This document shows positions 1 through 10,314 of a stretch of DNA of 64,000 nucleotides, piece after piece (position 1 is the stretch's first letter; each line of letters begins with the position of its first letter). Under the pieces are notes generated by a model that worked only from the letters and a program-made list of their open reading frames with translations, did no database searches and had not been told where the DNA came from. Origin of the DNA: Candidatus Peregrinibacteria bacterium GW2011_GWF2_39_17. Lineage in GTDB: Bacteria; Patescibacteriota; Gracilibacteria; UBA1369; UBA12473. A program made the position numbers and the translations under genes. The stretch lies in NCBI GenBank assembly GCA_000993615.1, contig LBWM01000002.1:56895-120894 (forward strand), written 5' to 3'.

Positions 1-2
1 TG

Positions 3-3000
3 GAACCAACCAGCGATGAAGGATATCGACTAGTTGATATCAATGGCGACGGATTAGTGGATCTACTAAGGAAAACAGGAACAACCTACACCGGAGACAC
101 TTCTGGTAATAGCATAAAATTAAACAATGGAAAACTAGGATGGGTAAACGCCGGAAGTCCCTGGCTACTTCCGGCCGCGACAGCTTATTCCGCGCTCTCG
201 AGTCCTATTAATTATACCCAGGATAGTGGCATGCGTTTTGCAGATGCCAATGGTGACGGCCTAACAGATATCATCGTAGCCATTGAATATGACAACAGCG
301 ACACTGATGCAAACGTAAATGAATATATCCAAAAATTATATCTCAATAATGGAAAAGATGGATGGATTGAAGAACCAAATTGGTCAATGCCTGGATATTT
401 TACAAAAATATATTATCAAAGTGGCAAAACCGGCTGGCTCTCTTCCACCAAAACCAACCAATGTCTTTATGACGTTAATGGCGATGGCCTAATCGATTGG
501 AAAGGTAATAAAGGGGTCAACGATGGAGTAACTGGATGGCCACATTCCTTTCCCTCTAATGCGCCAGAATGCGGAGGAAGCGTAGGCATTGATAAATACG
601 CGGCCTATCGCACTGCTGATCTAAATGGTGATGGGATTATGGACGAATTTGATACTTCAGAAACCAGCTCTGACACGATTACAACAAGCAAAAATCACAC
701 TGTTCCTGATCTTTTATCAACAATCCGCACTACAAAAGGAGGAAGCATCGAAATAAGTTACCAATTCAGCACCCAATATAAAGACACTAATGGCAACCTC
801 CTTAATCCACATCTGCCTCTTCCTATAGCAACCGTGTCCCAAATAATTCAAAACAATGGTCTAGACGAAACCGTAACCAGTACTTTTAACTATACCGGCG
901 GACGTTATTATCATTATGATACTTTTCGTAGCGAATTTGCTGGCTTTGCCCAAGTTACTGAAAAAACTAACGGCCGCCTTACTAACTATAATTTTGATCA
1001 GGGATGTAAAGCTGGAGATAGTTGCTCAAGCCCTTTTTACTATCCCGGGACAACACTTAAATCATCAACTGATGACACTATTTGGATAGTTGATGGAAAT
1101 TACAAACGTGGGGTTACATCTAGCTCAGTATTTGAGAATACCGGATTTAGTTGGTATAAAATTCAAGTTGTAGATCAAGCAATTATTAATTCACTACCCA
1201 CCGGTGAAGTATGGGATAGCGATCGTGACACTTTTAAATATCCTGTAAATTTAGCCAACTATGCTAAAAAGGGCGAACTTATTCAACTAACAATTAGTGA
1301 CTCAAACGGGAATAAATATCTTCAAACAAATTCCCTCTGGGAAGTAACTGATTTAGGCAATCAACGCTATTTCCCAAGCCTTAAAAGCAAAACCGAATTT
1401 TCCTTTGACACCCAAGGAAATCACCAAGAAAAAAGCTGGGAATATAACTATGACCCAAGCATAGGAAAACTCACTCAAATAAAGAACCTCGGAGAAATTA
1501 AAGCAGACTTATCTAACGGAAATCAACTTGATCTAAAAAAAGGGGATGAACGAACAACTACTTTTACCTATAGCAAACAAGCAAATTCCAACATAATTAC
1601 CCTTGATCAAGAAACTTATTACGACGCCAATAATCAACAGACCAAAGCCATTGCCTATCAATATGATTCCCGCGGAAATTTAACTCAAATTTCCAATTGG
1701 CTAAATACCACAAATCAATGGCTAACCACCAAATTTGATCTTACTGCTAATATCTATGGGTTAACTAATTTTATTACCAACCCCCGTGGCTATAAAACTA
1801 ATTTTAGCTATGACGAATTTAATCTCTATCCGCAAAGCAAAACTAATACTTTAGGACACACCACCACTTACGAATACAATTATCTAAATAGCCAAATTAA
1901 AACCCAAAAAAGTGCTAACAATTATCTTTTTTCCACAACCTATGACGGATTCGGCCGTATTCTTACCCAATCGAACCCTGATCCACAAACAGGGATTACT
2001 ACTCAAGTATCCAATACAACTTATACTGACACTACTTTCCCCAGCTATACAACAACTAAATCCGCTTCTGTAAACGGAGTTACTATTGAAAATCGTTTTT
2101 TCCAAGATGGCTGGGGTCGCCTGGTGCAAGAAAAAAAATCTGTAGAAAATGGCTACATTCAAACTGATTATTGGTACGATAATTTCGGGAACCCTAAAAC
2201 TCAAACCTTACCCTATCCAAATACTAATTTCAGTTGGACAGACCGCGACCCAAATCAATATCAAATTCAAAAAACCTACGATCTCCTTAATAGGCTAACT
2301 GAAGAAAAATCACCACAAGGAACAATTAAACATACTTATTCTCTCTGGTCTAAAACTTTAACTGACGCCAATAATCATACTAAAACAAATCACTTTGATG
2401 CTTATCAACAACTCCTTCAAATTGATGAAAATAATACTGACGAAACTTATTCAACCAACTATCAATACAATTCGCTTGGAAAAATTACCAAAATAACTGA
2501 TGCCCAAAACAATGAAAGGAATTTTATTTATGATTCGCTATCGCGACTAACCTATCAAGAAGATCTTCATTCCCCTTCAAGTACCGAATTTGGGAAATGG
2601 ACATATACTTATGACTCAAACAACAATCGCTTAACTCAAACTGATCCTAATAACCAAACTATTACTTGGACTTATGATGATTTAGATCGCATCCAAAACG
2701 AAGACTGGAATAAAGATGGCAACCCTGAAATTAAATTCACTTATGACCAAAGCACAAACGGCATAGGGCTTCTTTCTCAAATTGATACCCAAGACGAAAT
2801 TATAATTTATTCCTATAACCCTCTTGGTAACACAAACCAAGAAACTAAAATTATCGAAGATCAAACCTACATTACAAAAACTGATTACGATTTACTAAAT
2901 AGAATTCAAAAAATCACTTATCCGATGGAAGCACTAACCACAAATTATCAATATAATTCTGCAAACCAAATTGAAAAAATACTAAAAGATTCATCACAAA

Positions 3001-4331
3001 ACATCATCGCCAACATCGATTATTCACCTGTGTCACAGCCAACTCTAATTGAATACGGCAACGGCACAACAACCACCAACACTTTCGAAGCAGCCAAAAA
3101 CTATAAACTTACCCATAAAATAACTACTGGAAAGTATAGTAAATTTCACGTCGATACAGATCAAGATAGCATTGAAGATAAAAATGATAATTGTCCAAAC
3201 ATGTCCAACTCCAGTCAAATTGATCTTGACCAAGACCTTATTGGCGATGCTTGCGACAATGATAAAGACGGAGATACCATTAACTCAGACTTAGATTGTG
3301 ATGATAAAGATTCCTCTTTAGGTTCCTATGATCTCTACTACCTTGATGCGGATAGCGATGGATATGGAGAAAATCCTGGCATTCAAGTCTGTTTTGGAGA
3401 CTTTTTATGGGGAAACTATGTCAAAAATAACGATGATCTTTTCCCTTTTGATTCTGCAGAATGGACCGATGAAGACCAAGACGGAATCGGAGATAATGGA
3501 GATCTATGCCCAAAAACTATCCCCTCATCTAAAGATGATCTCATCGATAATCAAGGATGCGCTCAATCACAAATTGATAGCGACCAAGACACCCTAAATG
3601 ATTATGAAGAAATTAATGTTTACAAAACAAATCCTCTGCTGATTGATTCCGACCAAGATGCCCTTACTGATGACGAAGAAATCTTTAAATATCAAACAGA
3701 CCCTAACCAATTTGACACTGATCAAAATGGATTACCAGATTCTATCAACGGTTTCGAAGTAAAATTGGACGATACTAATCCCAAATCCACAACTGCAACT
3801 AAAGTAAACATCAAAGGAAAAGCAACCATCATCAGCCTAAATCCTGAGCTTAATAATAATCCCATTAAAGCCGTAGAATATTACCTCAGCAACAATAAAA
3901 ATAACTCCTCAAAAGACTTAAGCTGGAAAAATGCTTCACCCATTGACGGAAATTTCGACTCAGAAACAGAATTATATACCTTTAATACTGACAACCTATC
4001 TCCTGCTATCTACACAATTAAAGTACGCTTAAAAGTAGAGATAAATAGCATTACTTTATATAGTGAAGAAATATCCAGCACCCTCACTATTTTACGCGAC
4101 ACCGATGGCGATGGACTCAGTGATAATGAAGAAAAAAATCAATGGCACACTAATCCACAAAATTCCGATTCAGATCGGGATCAATTAAAAGATAACGAAG
4201 AAATCAATATTTACGGCACCAATCCTAACAATAGAGATACTGATAATGACAAATTACCTGATGGAGTTGAAATTTTTCACTATGGTACAGACCCCCTTAA
4301 ACAAAACACCACCCCATTCACCCTCAAATAA
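3..4331 (+). CDS. RHS/TcdB-like giant secreted protein with thrombospondin type 3 tail (5' partial)
   Basis: The reading frame is open from the window edge, so the N-terminus lies outside; the GTG at 57 is only an internal valine. Visible order: FG-GAP/VCBS calcium-binding repeats (DINGDGLVD, DANGDGLTD, DVNGDGLID, DLNGDGIMD), a SpvB/TcdB middle-type region (about residues 220-330 counted from base 57), many YD/RHS repeats such as YDSRGNLTQ and YDLLNRIQK (about 530-1000), then from about residue 1033 DxDxDG-type thrombospondin type 3 repeats, interrupted by an Ig-like stretch near 1245-1345. The usual RHS core cap and a variable toxin tip are absent, and there is no C-terminal membrane anchor or sorting signal. 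Probably a surface or secreted calcium-stabilised adhesin or shell; the function is inferred. Confidence 0.85.
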   Translation, partial: EPTSDEGYRLVDINGDGLVDLLRKTGTTYTGDTSGNSIKLNNGKLGWVNAGSPWLLPAATAYSALSSPINYTQDSGMRFADANGDGLTDIIVAIEYDNSDTDANVNEYIQKLYLNNGKDGWIEEPNWSMPGYFTKIYYQSGKTGWLSSTKTNQCLYDVNGDGLIDWKGNKGVNDGVTGWPHSFPSNAPECGGSVGIDKYAAYRTADLNGDGIMDEFDTSETSSDTITTSKNHTVPDLLSTIRTTKGGSIEISYQFSTQYKDTNGNLLNPHLPLPIATVSQIIQNNGLDETVTSTFNYTGGRYYHYDTFRSEFAGFAQVTEKTNGRLTNYNFDQGCKAGDSCSSPFYYPGTTLKSSTDDTIWIVDGNYKRGVTSSSVFENTGFSWYKIQVVDQAIINSLPTGEVWDSDRDTFKYPVNLANYAKKGELIQLTISDSNGNKYLQTNSLWEVTDLGNQRYFPSLKSKTEFSFDTQGNHQEKSWEYNYDPSIGKLTQIKNLGEIKADLSNGNQLDLKKGDERTTTFTYSKQANSNIITLDQETYYDANNQQTKAIAYQYDSRGNLTQISNWLNTTNQWLTTKFDLTANIYGLTNFITNPRGYKTNFSYDEFNLYPQSKTNTLGHTTTYEYNYLNSQIKTQKSANNYLFSTTYDGFGRILTQSNPDPQTGITTQVSNTTYTDTTFPSYTTTKSASVNGVTIENRFFQDGWGRLVQEKKSVENGYIQTDYWYDNFGNPKTQTLPYPNTNFSWTDRDPNQYQIQKTYDLLNRLTEEKSPQGTIKHTYSLWSKTLTDANNHTKTNHFDAYQQLLQIDENNTDETYSTNYQYNSLGKITKITDAQNNERNFIYDSLSRLTYQEDLHSPSSTEFGKWTYTYDSNNNRLTQTDPNNQTITWTYDDLDRIQNEDWNKDGNPEIKFTYDQSTNGIGLLSQIDTQDEIIIYSYNPLGNTNQETKIIEDQTYITKTDYDLLNRIQKITYPMEALTTNYQYNSANQIEKILKDSSQNIIANIDYSPVSQPTLIEYGNGTTTTNTFEAAKNYKLTHKITTGKYSKFHVDTDQDSIEDKNDNCPNMSNSSQIDLDQDLIGDACDNDKDGDTINSDLDCDDKDSSLGSYDLYYLDADSDGYGENPGIQVCFGDFLWGNYVKNNDDLFPFDSAEWTDEDQDGIGDNGDLCPKTIPSSKDDLIDNQGCAQSQIDSDQDTLNDYEEINVYKTNPLLIDSDQDALTDDEEIFKYQTDPNQFDTDQNGLPDSINGFEVKLDDTNPKSTTATKVNIKGKATIISLNPELNNNPIKAVEYYLSNNKNNSSKDLSWKNASPIDGNFDSETELYTFNTDNLSPAIYTIKVRLKVEINSITLYSEEISSTLTILRDTDGDGLSDNEEKNQWHTNPQNSDSDRDQLKDNEEINIYGTNPNNRDTDNDKLPDGVEIFHYGTDPLKQNTTPFTLK

Positions 4332-4383
4332 AACTACCTACGACAACCCACAAGGTATTGAGCAAAGATCCTTAAAAAACTTT

Positions 4384-7278
4384 CTATAAACCAATTTTCC
4401 TTAACCATTTCCCGGTATAAGATTGCTCATTTTTGGCAAGTTGTTCAGGAGTTCCAATAGCCACTACCATACCACCAGCCTCCCCTCCTCCCATTCCCAT
4501 ATCAATCACATAATCCACAAATTTAATCACATCTAAATTATGCTCAATCACCAAAACCGTATTACCCTTGTTTACCAATTCTTGTAACACGCTCAATAAT
4601 TTTTTAACATCATCAAAATGCAAACCCGTAGTTGGCTCATCAAGAACATAAAGAGTTCTACCAGTAGCTCGCTTAGAAAGTTCTGTTGAAAGTTTAATTC
4701 GTTGCGCTTCACCTCCAGATAAAGTCGTCGCTGATTGCCCTAAATGAATATATCCCAACCCCACTGCCGCCAAAGTCTGCAATTTTACTTTAATAACCGG
4801 AATATTTGTAAAAAAATCTAAAGCTTCATCCACAGTCATACCTAAAACATCGGCGATCGTCTTACCGCGATAAGTAATTTCCAATGCCTCCCGATTGTAA
4901 CGAAGTCCTTTACATTCCTCGCAAGCCACATAAATATCAGGCAAAAAATGCATTTCTATTTTCTTCATTCCATCTCCCTGACAAGCTTCACATCGTCCAC
5001 CCTTCACATTAAAGCTAAAACGCCCAGAAGTATATCCTCGCACTTTAGATTCAGGCAATCCAGCAAATAAATCCCTAATATCAGTAAAAACCTTAGTATA
5101 AGTTGCCGGGTTAGAACGAGGAGTTCGGCCAATCGGCGCCTGATCAATATTAATTAGTTTATCAAGATATTCGATGCCTAAAATAGCCTTATGCTTTCCG
5201 GCCACCACCTTAGTTCGATTCAACTTAGCGCTAACTGTCTTTACCAAGATATCATTAATTAGAGTTGATTTTCCTGAACCGGAAACTCCAGTAATTCCCA
5301 CAAAACATTCTAATGGAATATCCACTGAAATTTTCTTCAAATTATGCTCTTCGGCCTCAATAATCTTTAAAAAAGTTCCGTTTCCCTGCTTCCGCTTTTT
5401 CGGGATAGTAATTTCCTTCTTACCAGAAAGATACTGCCCAGTTAATGATTTTGGATCATTCATAATTTCCTCAGGTGTCCCGGAAGCAATAATTGTTCCC
5501 CCATATTTCCCGGCGCCTGGACCTACATCAATAATGTAATCAGAAGCTAACATTACATCCACATCATGCTCAACCACGATGACGGTATTTCCAATATCTC
5601 TAAGGGCTAAAAGCGCCTTAATCAATTTTTCATTATCATTTTGATGAAGTCCAATTGTCGGTTCGTCCAAAACATACAGTACTCCTAATAATCGAGACCC
5701 AATTTGGGTAGCCAACCGGATGCGTTGAGCTTCTCCACCAGAAAGAGTATTTGCCGCTCGCTCAAGGGTAAGATAAGAAATACCAACATTATTCAAAAAC
5801 ATTAACCGCTGTCTGATTTCACGAAGAATAGGTTCCGCAATTTGCTTTTCTGTTTCAGTTAATTGCAAATTATTAAAAAATTCATAAGCCTTCTCAATAG
5901 ATAAAGCACTTACCGCAGCAATCGATCTTCCTTCGATCGTAATACCTAAAATTTCTTTTTTTAGACGCTTTCCCAAGCATACCGGGCAATCTAAAATGCG
6001 CATATATTGCTCGATCTTTGTGCGAACATAATCAGAATCCGTTTCAAGATAACGCCGTTCCAAATTAGGGATTACTCCTTCATATTTCGTAGTATAGCCG
6101 CGGTCCCAATGCACTTCATATTCTCGATCGCCAGTACCATATAAAACAAGTCGTACAGCCGCTTCTGCTAATTCTTCCACTGGCACATCCATAGAAAAAC
6201 CATGAATCTTACTAACTGTTTTTAAAATACGATTATACCAATCCAAATGAGAAGTAGTGCTAGCCCAAGGCATAATTGCCCCCTCACTTAAAGTTAATTT
6301 TCTATTGGGAATTACTAAATCAGCATCAATTTCTAGCCTGGTCCCTAAGCCGTGACAAGCCTCACAAGCTCCATGCGGGCTATTAAACGAAAAACTCCTT
6401 GGTTCAATTTCTGGCAAGCTAATCCCACATTCCTCACACGCAAAATTTTCCGAAAACACAACCTGTTCCCCTGTCTCATGATCCATAATCATCATTATTC
6501 CCTCTCCAAACTTTAAAGCCATCTCCACAGAATCAGCCAAACGACTACGACTTGAATTAGGGATCATCAGCTTTTCACCTGATTTTAAAGTCTCAAATTT
6601 TATTTCCAAATCTTTAATTACTAAACGGTCAACTACGATTTCGATAGAATGCCTTTTATTCTCATCCAATGCCGGAACCTCTAAAATACTCATTACCTCT
6701 CCATCTACCCGCACTCTTACAAACCCTTCTTTTTGAATACGCTCAAATATTTTTTCGTGCTTTCCCTTACGGTCACGAACCATTGGAGCCAAAAGTAAAA
6801 TTCTTTTCCCCTCAAGCATAGAAGCAACGTGATTTACAATATTACTTGCCGATTGTCTTTTAATCAATTTTCCACATTTTGAACAATGTGGCTTACCAAC
6901 TCTGGCAAAAAGCAACCGCAAATAATCATAAATTTCCGTCACAGTACCAACCGTGGAACGCGGGTTACGACTAGTTGTTTTTTGATCAATCGAAATAGCA
7001 GGCGAAAGACCCTCTATCGATTCCACGTCTGGCTTTTCCATCAACTGCAAAAACTGCCTGGCATAAGTCGATAAACTTTCCACATAACGACGCTGCCCCT
7101 CCGCATAAATAGTATCAAACGCTAACGAAGATTTACCAGAGCCAGACAAACCAGTAATAACCGTTAATTTATTCCTAGGAATTTCAACGTCAACATTCTT
7201 TAAATTATGAATCTTAGCCCCCTTCACAATAATGTTTGAAGGCATGTTTGTAGAAAAACTAGGTTTATTAAGAGACAT
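4384..7278 (-). CDS. uvrA: Excinuclease ABC subunit A
   Basis: DNA-damage recognition ATPase of nucleotide excision repair, working with UvrB and UvrC in the cytoplasm. The 964-residue length is normal. It carries two ABC modules: Walker A GLSGSGKS at residues 43-50 and GVSGSGKST near 660, each followed by an LSGGEAQRI signature and a DEPT Walker B. Zinc modules are present: a CSKC knuckle near residue 133, the CEECG/CEACHG pair and the [14 protein letters not shown] pair. Start ATG at 7278; ATG at codon 12 is an alternative. No Shine-Dalgarno is seen. A promoter-like pair lies just upstream. The gene converges on the RHS gene. Confidence 0.98.
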   Translation of the reverse strand: MSLNKPSFSTNMPSNIIVKGAKIHNLKNVDVEIPRNKLTVITGLSGSGKSSLAFDTIYAEGQRRYVESLSTYARQFLQLMEKPDVESIEGLSPAISIDQKTTSRNPRSTVGTVTEIYDYLRLLFARVGKPHCSKCGKLIKRQSASNIVNHVASMLEGKRILLLAPMVRDRKGKHEKIFERIQKEGFVRVRVDGEVMSILEVPALDENKRHSIEIVVDRLVIKDLEIKFETLKSGEKLMIPNSSRSRLADSVEMALKFGEGIMMIMDHETGEQVVFSENFACEECGISLPEIEPRSFSFNSPHGACEACHGLGTRLEIDADLVIPNRKLTLSEGAIMPWASTTSHLDWYNRILKTVSKIHGFSMDVPVEELAEAAVRLVLYGTGDREYEVHWDRGYTTKYEGVIPNLERRYLETDSDYVRTKIEQYMRILDCPVCLGKRLKKEILGITIEGRSIAAVSALSIEKAYEFFNNLQLTETEKQIAEPILREIRQRLMFLNNVGISYLTLERAANTLSGGEAQRIRLATQIGSRLLGVLYVLDEPTIGLHQNDNEKLIKALLALRDIGNTVIVVEHDVDVMLASDYIIDVGPGAGKYGGTIIASGTPEEIMNDPKSLTGQYLSGKKEITIPKKRKQGNGTFLKIIEAEEHNLKKISVDIPLECFVGITGVSGSGKSTLINDILVKTVSAKLNRTKVVAGKHKAILGIEYLDKLINIDQAPIGRTPRSNPATYTKVFTDIRDLFAGLPESKVRGYTSGRFSFNVKGGRCEACQGDGMKKIEMHFLPDIYVACEECKGLRYNREALEITYRGKTIADVLGMTVDEALDFFTNIPVIKVKLQTLAAVGLGYIHLGQSATTLSGGEAQRIKLSTELSKRATGRTLYVLDEPTTGLHFDDVKKLLSVLQELVNKGNTVLVIEHNLDVIKFVDYVIDMGMGGGEAGGMVVAIGTPEQLAKNEQSYTGKWLRKIGL

Positions 7279-7295
7279 ATTAAATTAAACAATCA

Positions 7296-7323
7296 AATAT
7301 CTTAAATTAAGCGCATTAGTCAA
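7296..7323 (-). promoter_or_regulatory. Predicted sigma-70 promoter of uvrA
   Basis: Read on the minus strand: TTGACT (7318-7323), 16-nt spacer, GATATT (7296-7301), about 18 nt before the ATG. By-eye consensus match only. Confidence 0.4.
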
Positions 7324-7377
7324 TTTATCACTAAAAAACAAGAAGAACAATACTAAAATATTTGCCCCCCTCGAAAA

Positions 7378-8217
7378 CTATTCTTCTTCCAATGTCCACA
7401 ACAAATCATAGCGCTTATGATTCTCTTTTTTTCGAAATAAATACGTCAACAACATATAACCACCTACTAAATAAGGTAAAATCATAAATGTCCATCCCAT
7501 TTCTAAAAACACATTAAAAAAGGCATGCAAACCCATAGCCACGATCAAACCTTCGACTAGTTTTTCCTCCGCGAATAAAGGAGTAGCCTTTAAATGAACA
7601 ATTCGATGAAAAATTTTCAAAAAAGGATGCCGATTTTGCCGCATTTCTTCTTGTAAAATAGGCTTGGCAAAATGAGCAACTCCGTAAAAATACCCAAAAA
7701 TACCTGAAAAAAAGATATGCGCAAAGGTAGAAAAAACCGATCTAAAAATAAAAGAAATAAATAAACTACTGAATCCTTGATATGTCCAAATATAAAAAAA
7801 ATACATCATGTTTTCCACAAAAGCAAACCCCAAAGCCGCAATCACGCAAAACTCAATTGCATCATCAATATGCCGTAAATTACTACGATCAGTAACTCTA
7901 ACCACCACATTTTTCATATATTCTTCTAACACCCCCACAAACATAAAAGCCAGCAACACCCCAAGTGGCAAATAAATTAAATTTGTAAAACCTAAAATAT
8001 CCTGATTAAGACCATCGGTATACAAAAAAACATTAAGGGCTGGAAACCATTGCCACATAAATTTATAAAGCATAATTGGTACTACCGATAAAATTCCAAC
8101 AATAAAAGTCTTAGCAACCCATTTTCGCGGTTCTGGCTGCTTTTTATAAAAAATATATCCCCAAATATACGCGGGGAAACAAGCTAATAAAAAAGAAAAA
8201 ATTATTTTAGCAATCAT
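7378..8217 (-). CDS. PrsW-like intramembrane metalloprotease
   Basis: Polytopic membrane protein of about 279 residues with hydrophobic segments along its whole length. It has the PrsW/CAAX-protease-like signatures: EEYMKNVVVR (EExxxK-type motif), FVENMMYFF and a late GLHAFFN histidine motif. Family members cut membrane proteins such as anti-sigma factors; in Bacillus PrsW acts on RsiW. An ECF sigma/FecR pair lies 50 kb away, but no link is shown here. I start at the ATG at 8217; a TTG eight codons upstream at 8241 is possible. No Shine-Dalgarno is seen. Confidence 0.8.
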   Translation of the reverse strand: MIAKIIFSFLLACFPAYIWGYIFYKKQPEPRKWVAKTFIVGILSVVPIMLYKFMWQWFPALNVFLYTDGLNQDILGFTNLIYLPLGVLLAFMFVGVLEEYMKNVVVRVTDRSNLRHIDDAIEFCVIAALGFAFVENMMYFFYIWTYQGFSSLFISFIFRSVFSTFAHIFFSGIFGYFYGVAHFAKPILQEEMRQNRHPFLKIFHRIVHLKATPLFAEEKLVEGLIVAMGLHAFFNVFLEMGWTFMILPYLVGGYMLLTYLFRKKENHKRYDLLWTLEEE

Positions 8218-8296
8218 TATAAGGTAAAAATAAAAGATCAACCTGCCCTTAAACCTCTATCTTGCTATTATACCATAATATGAGTTATATGACAAA

Positions 8297-8324
8297 TTGA
8301 CTTTAACATATTCTCCGCTAATAT
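8297..8324 (+). promoter_or_regulatory. Predicted promoter of the thrS leader
   Basis: TTGACT (8297-8302), 16-nt spacer, TAATAT (8319-8324). It sits directly ahead of the T-box stem I, so the leader would start near 8331. Confidence 0.55.
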
Positions 8325-8339
8325 AAATTAAGTAAAGGA

Positions 8340-8525
8340 CATGCTAAGGTGTTAATTTTTCAAAAGAGAAGGCGGGACGAGGCTGAAATCCCCCTGTAAA
8401 AACCACCTCTAGTACCACCTTTAAAAGACAAACTAATCTCAAGAGTGTCCTCATCCTATGAGGAAAACTCGGTGGAACCGTCCTTTCAAAGGGACCCGAG
8501 TGCAGCATGAGCTGTTTATTTTTTA
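8340..8525 (+). promoter_or_regulatory. T-box leader controlling thrS
   Basis: A T-box senses the charging state of a tRNA and controls the downstream synthetase gene. The base of stem I pairs AAGGTG (8346-8351) with CACCTT (8416-8421), with a candidate specifier ACC (Thr) at 8414-8416 on the 3' side, partly overlapping the helix. A hairpin CCTCAT/ATGAGG (about 8449-8463) follows. The antiterminator is clear: ACTCGG (8467-8472), bulge TGGAACC (8473-8479) matching the T-box core, upper helix GTCC/GGAC, then CCGAGT (8496-8501) closing the helix perfectly. The bulge TGGA would pair with a tRNA ending in UCCA. A weak CAGC/GCTG hairpin followed by a T-rich run (8515-8524) may be the terminator. 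Stem I looks shorter than in Firmicutes. Confidence 0.85.
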
Positions 8526-8537
8526 AATTTCCCTACC

Positions 8538-10298
8538 ATGGCAAAAGCAAAACGCTCAACCAAAAAAAATACAAATTCCTCAATCGATAATATGCGCCAT
8601 TCGCTCTCGCATATTTTGGCCCAAGCTGTTTTAGAAATGTTCCCAGAGGCAAAATTAGGAATTGGACCTACCATTGAAGACGGATTTTATTACGATTTCG
8701 ACCTCCCTCGCACTTTAATTCCGGAAGATTTACCAATCCTAGAGAAAAAAATGAAAAAAATAATTAGCCAATCACAAAAATTTGAACGCGAAGAAATTAG
8801 CCCCGAGGAAGCTATTGACCTTCTCAAAAAATCTAATCAAATTTACAAAATAGAACTCGTAAAAGACCTTAAGCAATCCGGAGAAAAAAAAGTTTCTTTT
8901 TACCTTAATAAAGCCGGAGAAAAAATAATTTTCGCTGATCTTTGCAAAGGTGGACACCTGGATCATACAGGCCAAGTAAAAACCTTTAAATTAACCAAAA
9001 TTTCCGGAGCTTATTGGAAAGGAGATGAAAAACGCCCCATGCTTCAACGCATTTATGGCATCGCTTTTAATACCCAACAAGAACTTAACGACTACCTTAC
9101 CCAACTTGAGGAAGCCAAAAAAAGAGACCATCGCAAACTAGGCATGGATCTCGATCTATTTCAATTTCACGACATTTCACCAGGCGCTGCTTTTTATCAC
9201 CCCAAAGGAACCATTATCTTTAACGAATTAACTAATTTTTTACGTCGTGAATATCGCAAAAGAAATTACCAGGAAGTAGTCACTCCTCTTGTTTATGACA
9301 AAAGCCTTTGGGAACAAAGTGGACACTGGGAACACTACAAAGAAAATATGTTCTTAATGGAAGTTGATGGGTCAAAAGCTTCGCTCAAACCAATGAATTG
9401 CCCTTCGCACATGCTCATGTATAAAATGCGCACTAGAAGTTATCGCGACCTTCCCTTACGCATAGCCGATTTTGCCATGCTCCATCGCAATGAAATACGC
9501 GGCGCCCTTGGCGGCCTAACCAGAGTTCGTAAATTCTCCATGGATGATTGCCATATTTTTATCCAAATTGAAGAACTAGAAAATGAAATCGAAAGGTGTA
9601 TTGAATTTACCCAACACGTTTATAAACTTTTTCAATTCGAATTTGACGTAATGCTCTCAACCCGTCCAGAAAAATCCATGGGCACAGACGACCAGTGGCA
9701 TAAAGCAGAATCTGCCTTAGAAAAAGCCCTCAAAAAACTTAAAATACCTTACACTATCAATGCTGGCGATGGCGCTTTTTACGGCCCCAAAATAGATTTC
9801 CGAATTAAAGATTGCCTCAAAAGAGAATGGCAATGCGCCACCATTCAAGTTGATTTCCAAATGCCTTTGCGCTTTGAACTACAATACGAAGGACAAGATG
9901 GAAATTCGCACACCCCAGTAGTTGTCCATCGAGCCCTTTTCGGTTCTTTAGAAAGATTCATCGCTATTCTTACCGAACATTATGCTGGCGCCTTCCCTTT
10001 TTGGTTAGCACCTGAACAAATGCGGCTACTACCAATCAGCGAAAAATTTAATCAGTATGCCAAAACCACTGCGGATAATTTATTCAAAGAAGGATATCGA
10101 GTTGAAATAGACAATAGCAACGAAACTCTGGGTAAAAAAATTCGTAATGCTGAAACGCAAAAAATACCCGTTATGATTGTGGTTGGAGAAAAAGAGGAAA
10201 ACGAAAAAAATTTAACAATCCGCTATTACGGACAAAAAACCCAAGAAATTCTCACTTTAAAACAACTAATTGAAAAATATCGAAACGCCTGCCCCTAA
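8538..10298 (+). CDS. thrS: Threonyl-tRNA synthetase, lacking the TGS domain
   Basis: Charges tRNA-Thr. The 586-residue protein begins almost directly in the editing (TAA/SAD) domain: H21 and H25 in HSLSH, and C136/H140 in CKGGH, form the editing-site quartet. The class II core follows, with the zinc ligands in PMNCPSH, DDCHIF and VVVHRALFGS, motif 2 around LHRNE, and a C-terminal anticodon-binding domain. The N-terminal TGS domain (about 60 residues in E. coli) is missing, and the ATG at 8538 leaves no room for it downstream of the leader. Expression is predicted to be controlled by the T-box immediately upstream. Confidence 0.97.
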   Translation: MAKAKRSTKKNTNSSIDNMRHSLSHILAQAVLEMFPEAKLGIGPTIEDGFYYDFDLPRTLIPEDLPILEKKMKKIISQSQKFEREEISPEEAIDLLKKSNQIYKIELVKDLKQSGEKKVSFYLNKAGEKIIFADLCKGGHLDHTGQVKTFKLTKISGAYWKGDEKRPMLQRIYGIAFNTQQELNDYLTQLEEAKKRDHRKLGMDLDLFQFHDISPGAAFYHPKGTIIFNELTNFLRREYRKRNYQEVVTPLVYDKSLWEQSGHWEHYKENMFLMEVDGSKASLKPMNCPSHMLMYKMRTRSYRDLPLRIADFAMLHRNEIRGALGGLTRVRKFSMDDCHIFIQIEELENEIERCIEFTQHVYKLFQFEFDVMLSTRPEKSMGTDDQWHKAESALEKALKKLKIPYTINAGDGAFYGPKIDFRIKDCLKREWQCATIQVDFQMPLRFELQYEGQDGNSHTPVVVHRALFGSLERFIAILTEHYAGAFPFWLAPEQMRLLPISEKFNQYAKTTADNLFKEGYRVEIDNSNETLGKKIRNAETQKIPVMIVVGEKEENEKNLTIRYYGQKTQEILTLKQLIEKYRNACP

Positions 10299-10314
10299 AT
10301 AGTTAAATCAAAAC

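Noticed and set aside
3328..3597. Plus-strand open frame inside the RHS gene
   Set aside because: A shadow of the aspartate-rich repeat coding in another frame.
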